A stretch of DNA of 44,313 bases from contig WVZK01000100.1 of NCBI GenBank assembly GCA_011772475.1, positions 1 through 44,313 on the forward strand, in the 5' to 3' direction. The notes under the pieces were generated by a model. It did no database searches. It was not told the origin of the DNA and saw only the letters and a program-made list of their open reading frames with translations. This document shows, piece by piece, positions 8,647 to 15,874 of the stretch (position 1 is its first letter; every line of letters begins with the position of its first letter). Made by a program: the position numbers and the translations under genes. The DNA is from Candidatus Aminicenantota bacterium. GTDB taxonomy: Bacteria; Acidobacteriota; Aminicenantia; Aminicenantales; Aminicenantaceae.

Positions 8647-10035
8647 TCATTTTCTGGATTTATGGATCCAACCGTTGAAGAAAGCTATGGCCAGAGCGAC
8701 CGCTATGGAGCCGGCGCCGATAAAATAAGTCAGGGCAACTCCAAAGTTAAAAATCAATAACGGAGCGGCTGCTGTTATAAATCCCCCTCCCAACATTGGC
8801 TCATAAAGGATCTGCTTGAAGCCGAAGGATTTTGCCGCCGGTGTCTTGAAGTTCGGGTCAGCAACGCGAAGCAACAGAAGACCCAGTGCTGTTACTCCTG
8901 TTTGCATACCGTATTCGGTGATGCCCCGCTCGAACCAGGCATCGGGAAGCATACGCGGCGCGATGAACCAGGTCGCAAATAGAACCCAGACCAAGCCGAC
9001 AACCATCAAGATAGAAAACGGCAGGAAAAAGGCAAAAAATACATCAAGCTTTATCGAAGCGATAGCAGATATTACCAGAAAATCAAGGGCGAGTCCCAGG
9101 ATGCGGTCGAACGTACGTCTATCCAGATACTTGGAAAGTCCCGTTTTACCAGCGAAAATCTGGATGAAGAGACCGCCCAGCATGGCCAGTGGAAAGAGCG
9201 GGAAGGCTTTAAACAGATCAGGCTCCATGTTGGCGCTCATGCTTTTGATGCCCTGGAGCATGAACCATCCGATGAGAATCGCTACACCAACCCATGCAGC
9301 ATGAAAGGCAAAAGGTTCGAGGGTATCGGGGGATATGGTGGTTATCGAGCCATGCGTCCTCTTATCCGGCGGTATCAAACCGCGGGTTTCTGCCCGGGAC
9401 AACAGTTTCGGTGATTTGATGACTTTTGTGTAACCACGCCTTGCAGCCATATTGATCATGGCCATTCCGAAGACCACAGCGCTGATCACCCCGACTGTTG
9501 CGGACATCAAACCAAGGTCAGATCCGGCTTGGAAGCCGAGCTGATCGAAAGCTTCGGCCATCCCGGCCGCGGTTCCGTGTCCCCCTGAGAAACCGATTTC
9601 GAGAAGGCATCCGAAGAAATGAGGAACACCGAATACGGGCGTTAGCAAAATTATGGAGATTCCTACACCGACGATATATTGTCCCATGCCCACGAGCCAC
9701 CCATAGCATAATTGGGGCCCTCCTTCTTTCCAAATCGACTTGAATGAGGGTACAGTAAATCCGAGGAACAGGCAGGCAAAGACGACGTTGATCAATCGGC
9801 CGGGATAGAGAGACCAGGAGTTCATGATCTCCTGGGGAATAAAGGTGAAGAGATACTTACCGCAGACATAGGGCCCAAGAAGAAGCCCTATAAATCCGGC
9901 AATGACCGAGGCGGGCAAAAAGAGTCTCTGAAGCAGAACCAACCTTGTGCGCAGATATTTGCCGATGAGAAGAAGAAGACTCAGCCAGCCTATATCTACC
10001 ATCAGTCTTGTGAGCTGAGCGCCGGTTATTTCCAT
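8647..10035 (-). CDS. gltS: Sodium/glutamate symporter, GltS family
   Basis: 462 residues, somewhat longer than the ~400 aa typical of GltS. The chain is almost entirely hydrophobic helices. It shows recognisable GltS segments: the N-terminal helix with FLPASVIAGFIGLLLGP, the GFSGGHGTAAGMAEAF re-entrant-type motif at about residues 147-162, and the second-half TEYGMQTGVTALGLLLLR motif. The role is Na+-driven glutamate uptake at the inner membrane. AAGGAA lies 6 bases before the ATG. Base composition is visibly richer in G+C than in the neighbouring ksgA and ftsK genes, which may mean later acquisition together with the next symporter. A second, unrelated carboxylate symporter gene lies directly upstream. 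Confidence 0.88.
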   Translation of the reverse strand: MEITGAQLTRLMVDIGWLSLLLLIGKYLRTRLVLLQRLFLPASVIAGFIGLLLGPYVCGKYLFTFIPQEIMNSWSLYPGRLINVVFACLFLGFTVPSFKSIWKEGGPQLCYGWLVGMGQYIVGVGISIILLTPVFGVPHFFGCLLEIGFSGGHGTAAGMAEAFDQLGFQAGSDLGLMSATVGVISAVVFGMAMINMAARRGYTKVIKSPKLLSRAETRGLIPPDKRTHGSITTISPDTLEPFAFHAAWVGVAILIGWFMLQGIKSMSANMEPDLFKAFPLFPLAMLGGLFIQIFAGKTGLSKYLDRRTFDRILGLALDFLVISAIASIKLDVFFAFFLPFSILMVVGLVWVLFATWFIAPRMLPDAWFERGITEYGMQTGVTALGLLLLRVADPNFKTPAAKSFGFKQILYEPMLGGGFITAAAPLLIFNFGVALTYFIGAGSIAVALAIAFFNGWIHKSRK

Positions 10036-10178
10036 TATGAGTTCCTTATGTAAGAAAATTAGAATTCATGTCGTACCCAGATTGATTCCGCCTCATTTAC
10101 TCAAGGAGCGCTTTATGAGAATATCGTTTTTATCTTTTTATCGTCGTCCCCAGAGCGTTTGAAGCGCATCATTTAGTT

Positions 10179-11558
10179 CTATGGCGGCTTGAGTTCTTTC
10201 TCTGAATGGGCTATGACTGTTGCTGCAGCGACGTCACCCGTGATGTTGATAACTGTACGGGACATATCCAGGATGCGTTCCACGCCCAGGATGAGCGCGA
10301 TGCCTTCCAGTGGGATTCCCACCTGTTTGAGCACGATAACCAGCATCAGTACGCCCATGGCTGGCGCTCCAGCAGCACCGATAGACGCGAGCGTTGCGGT
10401 AAGAATGATGGCCAGCTGGTCCCCGATTCCCAGATCCATGCCATAGACCTGGGCGATAAAAATGGCTGTTACTCCTTGATAAAGGGCTGTTCCGTTCATG
10501 TTTATGGTCGCACCCAGCGGGAGGACGAAACTTGAAATCTGCTTTGAGACGCCGATGTTGTCTTCCGCGCATTCCATGGTAACCGGTAGTGTGGCTGAAC
10601 TTGAGCAAGTGCTGAAAGCAATCAACTGCGCCTGGATAATCCCCTTCCAGAACTTAAAGTAGGGATATTTTGTGAAGAGCCAGACAACAGCCGGGTAAGT
10701 CAAAGCTAGGATGAGAAGTCCTCCGATAACGACCGCACAATACCGGACAAGCGACATCAATATATCAACGCCGAACGTGCCAACAACTGTAGCTATAAGG
10801 GCGAAAACAGCATACGGGGCTATTTTGATCACAACCTCGACGATCTTGATCATGATGTCATTTATCGCTTCGAAAAACGATATTATCGGCTTCATCTTTG
10901 CCTTGTTAAGGAGAGAGATGACCACTCCCATAAACATCGCAATAAAGATGACCTGCAGCATGTTGGCCCGGACAAATGAACCGGCAGGATTGTCGGGGAT
11001 GATGTCGATCAGGACTTCTCCTATGGTTGGCCTCTCCTCGGCACGTAGAGCTTGCATATCAGCGGTCTCCCCGTAGCTCGCCTTGAGTTCAGCCTGGACG
11101 CTTTCAGGGAGATTGCTGCCGGGCTGTAGGCCGTTAGCCAGAAAAAGACCGAGGGCAACGGCTGACACGTAATAGGCAATATAGAAAGCGAAAGTCTTGG
11201 TGCCAACACGCCCCAGTTTGCGCAGGTCGCCGAGAGAGGCAACGCCGACCAGTAAGGAGGCAAAAATCAGAGGGATCACAACCATTTTTATAAGACGGAT
11301 AAAAGCTGTCCCCACAGGGCGGACAACCGCTGCATCCGGACCGAAGATCACGCCTGCGACAGCTCCGAGGATTAATCCAACGAAGATCTGAGTCGGTATG
11401 CCTGTTCGGCGAAGGGTCGTTAAAATCAGGATAATTACGGCATCAAGCAAGGCCAGGATCTGGATGATTTTATCGCCGAGTGTATCTGCGGGGTGACCAA
11501 CAGCATAAGCAGCAGCACAGAGGGCAACAGCAAAAACAGCCCCTGCGATTCGCTCCAT
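10179..11558 (-). CDS. Dicarboxylate/amino acid:cation symporter (DAACS family, GltP-like)
   Basis: 459 residues. Family hallmarks are present: the SSSATLP serine-rich re-entrant loop, the NMNGTALY helix segment, and the C-terminal DMSRTVINITGD motif, whose Asp, Arg, Thr and Asn bind substrate amino/carboxyl groups and sodium. The N-terminus carries an extra pair of hydrophobic helices before the usual first helix. Likely substrates are glutamate, aspartate or C4-dicarboxylates; the sequence alone does not decide. A near-perfect AAGGAGG sits 5 bases before the ATG, and a TTGACT/TAATAA promoter candidate lies upstream. Like the GltS gene downstream it is GC-richer than the surroundings. Confidence 0.92.
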   Translation of the reverse strand: MERIAGAVFAVALCAAAYAVGHPADTLGDKIIQILALLDAVIILILTTLRRTGIPTQIFVGLILGAVAGVIFGPDAAVVRPVGTAFIRLIKMVVIPLIFASLLVGVASLGDLRKLGRVGTKTFAFYIAYYVSAVALGLFLANGLQPGSNLPESVQAELKASYGETADMQALRAEERPTIGEVLIDIIPDNPAGSFVRANMLQVIFIAMFMGVVISLLNKAKMKPIISFFEAINDIMIKIVEVVIKIAPYAVFALIATVVGTFGVDILMSLVRYCAVVIGGLLILALTYPAVVWLFTKYPYFKFWKGIIQAQLIAFSTCSSSATLPVTMECAEDNIGVSKQISSFVLPLGATINMNGTALYQGVTAIFIAQVYGMDLGIGDQLAIILTATLASIGAAGAPAMGVLMLVIVLKQVGIPLEGIALILGVERILDMSRTVINITGDVAAATVIAHSEKELKPP

Positions 11559-11599
11559 GAGTCCTCCTTACATCAAGGGTGGTCTTTGATTAGGTAATG

Positions 11600-11627
11600 T
11601 TATTACACTGTTCATGCTTAAAGTCAA
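11600..11627 (-). promoter_or_regulatory. Candidate sigma-70-type promoter for the DAACS symporter
   Basis: Read on the minus strand: TTGACT (11627-11622), 16-bp spacer, TAATAA (11605-11600), about 42 bp before the ATG at 11558. Position and boxes are reasonable; no operator was identified. Confidence 0.38.
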
Positions 11628-11712
11628 CATTTCAGAAAATTAAAATTCATAATATCTACTTGTTATACCTAAGTCAATTTAAGCTTTTTTTGGATTCCTG
11701 AATAAAGAATTT

Positions 11713-12492
11713 TTATTGGACAGGAGAGAACCCTGGCAATTTGATTATATCTAAAAGAATTAAAGACATTGTTAGTATTATAAAAATCAATACAATCCGG
11801 ATGAACCCTTCTCCCTTTTTCACAGAAACCTTTGCTGACCACCATGCTCCGGATGCGTATCCAGCTGCAAGGACCAGCCCAAACTTCCAGTTCACATTGC
11901 TGGTGAAAATGAAAACAAGCAGTACAGGAATTGTATAAATGAATATTATAAAAACCTTGTGCATGTTGACATGGACAAGACTGATTCTCATCAGATGGTA
12001 TATCGATGCCATAAGCACGAACCCCACCCCGACCTGGATAAAACCTCCATAAAGTCCGACCGCAAACATCGTTGGGTAGATAAACCAAGAATTACGATGA
12101 AGACTTTCGCCCTGTTTTTTCCCTTGATTTGATTTCCTGAAAAACATGGAGATGATAACACCAATCATGATAATCCCTAAGATTTCCTTGAACAGTTCAT
12201 CACTGATGTTGACGGCGATGATGGAGCCAGCTATAGCTCCGGGCAGGGCGAAAGCAGCCAGTTTGAAGCTCAGTTTGAATTCAGAGTATTTTTCCTGACG
12301 AAACGATAAGACTGCAGAAAAGTTTTGAATAAGGATACCGAGACGGTTGGTTCCGTTTGCTACAGAACCATCGAGTCCAAGGAAAATGAGCGCAGGGAGG
12401 GTAATTGAGGATCCACCACCTGCCATGACGTTGGTGAAACCAGCCAGAGAACCGACTGCAAACAGAAGAAGCAGCCGAAATAATTCATCCAT
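11713..12492 (-). CDS. TauE/SafE (TSUP) family membrane permease
   Basis: 259 residues with about seven to eight hydrophobic helices. The N-terminal repeat starts with LAGFTNVMAGGGSSITLPAL, the typical TSUP glycine-rich motif, and the second repeat carries the related GLYGGFIQVGVGFVLMA. Family members export or import sulfite, sulfoacetate or other organosulfur anions, but substrate cannot be read from the sequence. It is separated by 154 bp from the symporter genes downstream on the same strand and may form its own unit. No clear ribosome binding site precedes the ATG at 12492. Confidence 0.88.
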   Translation of the reverse strand: MDELFRLLLLFAVGSLAGFTNVMAGGGSSITLPALIFLGLDGSVANGTNRLGILIQNFSAVLSFRQEKYSEFKLSFKLAAFALPGAIAGSIIAVNISDELFKEILGIIMIGVIISMFFRKSNQGKKQGESLHRNSWFIYPTMFAVGLYGGFIQVGVGFVLMASIYHLMRISLVHVNMHKVFIIFIYTIPVLLVFIFTSNVNWKFGLVLAAGYASGAWWSAKVSVKKGEGFIRIVLIFIILTMSLILLDIIKLPGFSPVQ

Positions 12493-12580
12493 TGGTTTGA
12501 CTCTAGAGAAGCATATGATTCAGGATATTTTACCATTCTGAGATAAAGATGCAAAAATTTTTTCATAAAAGGGGGACACA

Positions 12581-12702
12581 AAAGGGGGACAGGCTACTTT
12601 TTTATTATCTGTCTATAAATAAACAAAGATTTCTTTCCTATTAAAGAAATCTTTCCATTTTATAAAGGAGTCTTTTTTAAAAAAGTAGCTTGTCCCCTTT
12701 TT
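12581..12702. mobile_element. MITE-like element with long terminal inverted repeats
   Basis: A ~122-bp non-coding element. The left end (12581-12603, AAAGGGGGACAGGCTACTTT...) and right end (12679-12702, ...AAAGTAGCTTGTCCCCTTT) are inverted copies over about 23 bp with one or two mismatches. Its centre holds a perfect 12-bp-stem hairpin, AAAGATTTCTTT/AAAGAAATCTTT, at 12625-12654. A direct repeat of AAAAGGGGGACA (12567-12578 and 12580-12591) borders the left end. It encodes no protein. The rest of the 324-bp gap between the TSUP gene and the next gene shows no other feature. Confidence 0.6.
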
Positions 12703-12816
12703 CAAGTTGGATAGAGTGGAAGGTCAGGAGGATATCGCTCGTAGAGCAGATTATTTGTAATAGAACGACATTCTTAGGCGAGAATTATTAATGTGGATGT
12801 ACTGGGCGAGCACAAA

Positions 12817-13248
12817 TTAAAACCTTATGCTAAATCCACCTCTGTATTTAGGATCTAAGCCGCTTTTCATGGGGTAAACGATCTCAGTGAAAAGAAACAA
12901 AAAATTGGTTCCGACCGATACATATGGATACTGGAATCCTTCATTCCTGGAGAACTGATATCCCCCTCCTGCATATAGCTTGAAGATAAGAAATTTTGCA
13001 GGAAAAAAATAAACTGCTCCTCCCTGGAACTCAAGGTCCTCGGTTGAGTTTCTGTAGTCAATGTTTCCCGTTGCATACACATTGTTAGCGACTCGAAATT
13101 TAGCACCAAGGCTGGCAGGTTTGAAAAACCAGGAAAAGGTTAAATAGTTTTTTGACGGTGAATTGTGGTGCGACTTAGCCAAAATATCAGTCGAGCTTAT
13201 CGAGATAATTAAGACCATTAGAATACTGATTAAAAAAAGCTTTCTCAT
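12817..13248 (-). CDS. Small exported beta-rich protein of unknown function
   Basis: 143 residues from the ATG at 13248, chosen because GGAGGA lies about 6 bases upstream; an in-frame GTG at 13260 overlaps that site. A signal peptide is clear: MRKLFLISIL, a hydrophobic core, and probable cleavage after about residue 24. The mature part alternates aromatic/hydrophobic and polar residues (NVYATGNIDYR, KLYAGGGYQFSR, FLFLFTEIVYPM) and ends in GGFSIRF. An aromatic C-terminal residue is typical of outer-membrane beta-barrels. A small outer-membrane barrel or its fragment is a reasonable inference. I do not recognise the family. Confidence 0.7.
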   Translation of the reverse strand: MRKLFLISILMVLIISISSTDILAKSHHNSPSKNYLTFSWFFKPASLGAKFRVANNVYATGNIDYRNSTEDLEFQGGAVYFFPAKFLIFKLYAGGGYQFSRNEGFQYPYVSVGTNFLFLFTEIVYPMKSGLDPKYRGGFSIRF

Positions 13249-13575
13249 CGGTTCCTCCACTCTATTTTTTTATTCTGCCTGGAATTATAGCAAATATCAT
13301 GCCAATCTTCTTCCCCATAAACTGGTCTTTTCTTTGCCCTAAAAAGAGGACAGGTGTAAAAAAATTTGAATGTACTCTTCTCCTCAGGAGTTCTTTATTC
13401 TTGATTAGGGAAACTTGAAGTCTGTTTATCAAGTACCCCTGCGAGAATGGACTATCAGAGATGAGGATGAGAGGAAAACTCTGTATAGGCGAGAAACGGA
13501 GCGTTGTTGCGTATGGACCACCAAGACCAAATAATCAATAAGGAAGAATATCGCCTAATCTTTTGCTGATTTGAC
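13249..13575. other. 327-bp gene-free stretch
   Basis: On the minus strand an extended -10 element TGCTATAAT (13292-13284) lies about 36 bp before the ATG of the small exported protein and is its likely promoter. Around 13341-13360 there is a degenerate fragment reminiscent of the ends of the inverted-repeat element at 12.6 kb (AGAGGACAGGTGT). Nothing else was recognised. Confidence 0.4.
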
Positions 13576-14010
13576 TTAGCTCGCCTTGGGTTCCTTGCTC
13601 TCCTCGATCTCGGGAGGTTTTATTTTAGTAGAGATTGGTGGCGGTTCCGTTCCTTCCTTCAACATCTGCACGATGCCGTCGAAGAAGGAGTTGTCAGAAA
13701 TCATGACCGAGGGAGCTAAGATTTCACCTTTATACTTTCCTCCGTCGCGCAACTCAACCTTTTCTTTAGCAGTTACTCTACCCTCCACTTCACCTTCGAT
13801 TATTACGTACTCTGCCTTCACTTTACCCTTCAGCTTTCCTGTCTTGCCTACCAGCAAGAGCGCAGTAAGATCGATCGTTCCCTCGAACTGTCCGTTTAGA
13901 TAAAGATTATGAGAGCCCTTTACGTTCCCCACGACGCTTATCCCATCAAAGATTGCTGTCGTTTCTGTTTTTTGAGCTTTGTCTAGCATACGTCGATCCA
14001 ATTTTTTCAA
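13576..14010 (-). CDS. Bactofilin (polymer-forming cytoskeletal protein)
   Basis: 144 residues, a normal bactofilin size. The central ~90 residues are the DUF583 beta-helix: a repetitive pattern of short strands such as SHNLYLNGQFEGTIDL, GKLKGKVKAEYVIIEGEVEGRV and ELRDGGKYKGEILAP. Disordered N- and C-terminal tails flank it; the C-tail is rich in Pro, Glu and Lys. Bactofilins polymerise without nucleotide into filaments that scaffold cell-wall or chromosome-segregation proteins. The start is a TTG at 14010 with AGGAGG about 8 bases upstream, better placed than the ATG at codon 8. A good promoter lies at 14155-14183. It lies 3' of the ParA and BamE-like genes, recalling bactofilin-ParA partnerships known in myxobacteria. 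Confidence 0.93.
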   Translation of the reverse strand: MKKLDRRMLDKAQKTETTAIFDGISVVGNVKGSHNLYLNGQFEGTIDLTALLLVGKTGKLKGKVKAEYVIIEGEVEGRVTAKEKVELRDGGKYKGEILAPSVMISDNSFFDGIVQMLKEGTEPPPISTKIKPPEIEESKEPKAS

Positions 14011-14154
14011 AAGCCCCTCCTATATTCGAATTTTCCAAGCCGAATTTTGGGGTAGGAATTTAATTCTGTTGTCAATTTTCAATTATCTTCTTTTCCTGTT
14101 CTTCCTACCTGATTATGAACCCGCGTAGGTTTCTCTATTTCTACGCTAAAAAAG

Positions 14155-14183
14155 CTTATAGCATAGGAAAAATTTGAAGTCAA
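14155..14183 (-). promoter_or_regulatory. Promoter of the bactofilin gene (conserved-spacer type)
   Basis: On the minus strand: TTGACT (14183-14178), 17-bp spacer, TATAAG (14160-14155). The end of the spacer reads TTTTTCCTATGC and matches the promoters at 15529-15557 and, nearly, 35314-35343. It lies about 145 bp before the TTG start, leaving a long leader. Confidence 0.55.
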
Positions 14184-14223
14184 ATGAGAAAAGAATAAAA
14201 AATGACGCTATTAAGACCGGTAG

Positions 14224-14634
14224 CTATTTAATTATGGCCTTAGGATCCTCTCTCTCGTAATCACTTTTTCCCCAATATTCTTCAAAGTGTTTGGACCGTA
14301 CTAAACACGTAACTGCTCCATTTTCCATAACAACCCATATATTTCCATAATTGTATTTTAGGTTGCCGGTGTACCACTCGATTATATAGCGCGGTTTTCC
14401 CGCGACTTTAATGACTTCATCTGGCGTCATCCCCACTTCTACATTTCTGACATCTGGCTTGATATTTTCTATATCTAGCTTTGTCTTCAACCGCACCTCA
14501 AAAGATTGGGTACTCTTGACTTTTTCCTCGTCCTTATTCTCCATCGGAAGCTTTCCGGTTGGCCTTCCTTTTAATATGGGTTCGAGGCGCTCTCTCTCGA
14601 GAGCCTCTTCTAGGTTAAGTTTCTTAGTTGGCAT
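14224..14634 (-). CDS. Cytosolic protein with a BamE/SmpA-like segment, ParA-coupled
   Basis: 136 residues. The C-terminal half has a VEVGMTPDEVIKVAGKPRYI segment and a following beta hairpin with WVVMENGAV, resembling the small alpha/beta fold of BamE/SmpA-like proteins. There is no signal peptide or lipobox, so it is presumably cytosolic and not an outer-membrane assembly factor. The N-terminal half is charged and probably disordered. The ATG at 14634 overlaps the parA stop by 11 bases and is served by a GGAGG 6 bases upstream inside parA, indicating co-translation. Function unknown. The position between ParA and bactofilin suggests an adaptor, by inference only. Confidence 0.72.
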   Translation of the reverse strand: MPTKKLNLEEALERERLEPILKGRPTGKLPMENKDEEKVKSTQSFEVRLKTKLDIENIKPDVRNVEVGMTPDEVIKVAGKPRYIIEWYTGNLKYNYGNIWVVMENGAVTCLVRSKHFEEYWGKSDYEREDPKAIIK

Positions 14635-15370
14635 TGAGGACCTCCGCAGTCAGCGCCATGAAATCTTTTGCGCCGTTAGATCGAGGAGCATACTCAAAGA
14701 TAGTTTTGTTTTGAATCCTGGCCTCGCCTATAGATACATTCTTTCGTATCCTCGTCTGGAATACTTTCGTTTTCCATTTTTCTCTTGCTACATTATCAAT
14801 TTCTCTTGAGATGATTGTCTTTGTCTCATACAGGTTTATCAGGATGCCGAAAATGTCGACCGGCCTATTTCCTCTGGCTGCGATATCATTGGCCACTTCG
14901 ATATATCTTTCAGCTCCCATTATGGCATCTATTCCCGGGCTTACAGGGATCAAGAGGTTATCGCAAAAAATAAGGGCAGCCCTGTTTATAAGAGTATCGG
15001 TTGGAGAAAAATCACAAAAAATATAATCGTAATCAAATCCTTGGATAAATGAAATACGCTCCTTGAATTTGAATATCCCAAAGTCGTCTTTGGTTAATTC
15101 CCTCTGGGCATCATAAAGCCGCTTTCGGCCCGAAGTGATTATATCCAGGTTCTTGCGGACCTCAATGATCACGTCCTTATGTCCATCGATAAGCAGCTCT
15201 GAAAGTGTATGCTCTGAGGCAATATTGAAATGGCCTCCAACGTTTCCCTGGGGATCACAGTCAATAATAAGAACTTTCTTGCCTTTCTGGGCAAGGCCGG
15301 CTCCGAGATTTATGGCAGTGGACGTCTTGCCTACTCCGCCCTTGGATGTTGAGATAGCTATCCTCTTCAA
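14624..15370 (-). CDS. ParA-family ATPase (chromosome/cargo partitioning)
   Basis: 248 residues. The deviant Walker A KGGVGKTS (residues 10-17) with the signature lysine, VLIIDCDPQGN (Walker A') and IFCDFSPTD (Walker B-like) define a Soj/ParA-type ATPase. It lacks the N-terminal helix-turn-helix of plasmid ParA. Such proteins position chromosomes, plasmids or large protein assemblies by ATP-dependent DNA binding. No ParB gene or parS site (TGTTTCACGTGAAACA-like) is visible here, so it may be an orphan ParA serving another cargo. Its downstream neighbours, a coupled BamE-like protein and a bactofilin, are candidates. The start is TTG with AAAGGAA about 7 bases upstream. A promoter lies at 15529-15557. 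Confidence 0.9.
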   Translation of the reverse strand: MKRIAISTSKGGVGKTSTAINLGAGLAQKGKKVLIIDCDPQGNVGGHFNIASEHTLSELLIDGHKDVIIEVRKNLDIITSGRKRLYDAQRELTKDDFGIFKFKERISFIQGFDYDYIFCDFSPTDTLINRAALIFCDNLLIPVSPGIDAIMGAERYIEVANDIAARGNRPVDIFGILINLYETKTIISREIDNVAREKWKTKVFQTRIRKNVSIGEARIQNKTIFEYAPRSNGAKDFMALTAEVLNAN

Positions 15371-15415
15371 TATTTATTTCCTTTCACTGTGATTGTCCCT
15401 CATAAGCAGCGGAAG

Positions 15416-15432
15416 CCAGGAAAGGTTCCTGG
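15416..15432. promoter_or_regulatory. Perfect palindrome in the parA leader
   Basis: CCAGGAA-AGG-TTCCTGG is a 7-bp perfect inverted repeat with a 3-base loop, between the parA promoter and its start codon. It could be an operator or an RNA hairpin affecting parA expression; the sequence does not distinguish these. Confidence 0.3.
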
Positions 15433-15528
15433 GAATTTGCAGGATTGGTTCTTCATTTTTCCTTGTATTTTTATGATTCTTAACTGATCCTACGCCCATA
15501 CAAACTTCTTCCCTTCTAACCTAGAAAA

Positions 15529-15557
15529 CTTATAGCATAGGAAAAATCTGATGTCAA
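15529..15557 (-). promoter_or_regulatory. Promoter of the parA operon (conserved-spacer type)
   Basis: On the minus strand: TTGACA (15557-15552), 17-bp spacer ending in TTTTTCCTATGC, TATAAG (15534-15529). It nearly duplicates the bactofilin promoter, so the two units are probably expressed together. Confidence 0.58.
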
Positions 15558-15666
15558 AATGATAAACTGATTCTCCCGCCTTTTCTATAAATCTTGGTTA
15601 TTTATTGATGAAGATAAGAAACTATAGTTTCTTTTAGATTCAGAAAGAAAAGATATTCTACCGCCT

Positions 15667-15795
15667 TTATCCCTTCCGTCTTTCTCGTTTTCTTCGCTGT
15701 GCTTTGCGACGCTCCTTCAAAGACCGCCGTTCCTTGCCGGATCGGCGCTCAGGTCCTGGATATCTTAAAGGATCTCTTTTCTTTTTTTTATCCAT
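15667..15795 (-). CDS. 42-residue highly basic protein
   Basis: A short frame starting at the ATG at 15795 and ending at TAA, preceded by a strong GGAGGA 7 bases upstream, which is the main reason to call it a gene. The product begins MDKKKKRDPLRYPGPERRSG and continues with repeated E-R-R-[S/K]-x-K units. More than half of its residues are Lys or Arg. There is no hydrophobic segment. Similar ERRSGKERR tracts occur as N-terminal tails of other bacterial proteins, but I know no family for the isolated peptide. RNA, DNA or ribosome binding is plausible from charge alone. It lies upstream of the parA promoter and 80 bp after the HD-GYP stop, on the same strand as both. Confidence 0.62.
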   Translation of the reverse strand: MDKKKKRDPLRYPGPERRSGKERRSLKERRKAQRRKRERRKG

Positions 15796-15874
15796 AAGGG
15801 ATCCTCCAATTCAATTATTTACTTCTACTATTTCATAAAAGTCGCAGCAAATCAAATATAAATTCTGAACTTGC

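Noticed and set aside
10206-10608. Overlapping frames on both strands inside the DAACS symporter gene
   Set aside because: They are out-of-frame readings of a gene whose own frame shows all family motifs.
11669-12088. 139-residue minus-strand frame at the end of the TSUP permease gene
   Set aside because: It is an alternative frame of the permease gene; the permease frame is continuous and hydrophobic as expected, so no frameshift is needed.
14224-14634. Calling the small ParA-coupled protein BamE
   Set aside because: It has no signal peptide or lipobox, and only a short segment resembles BamE/SmpA.
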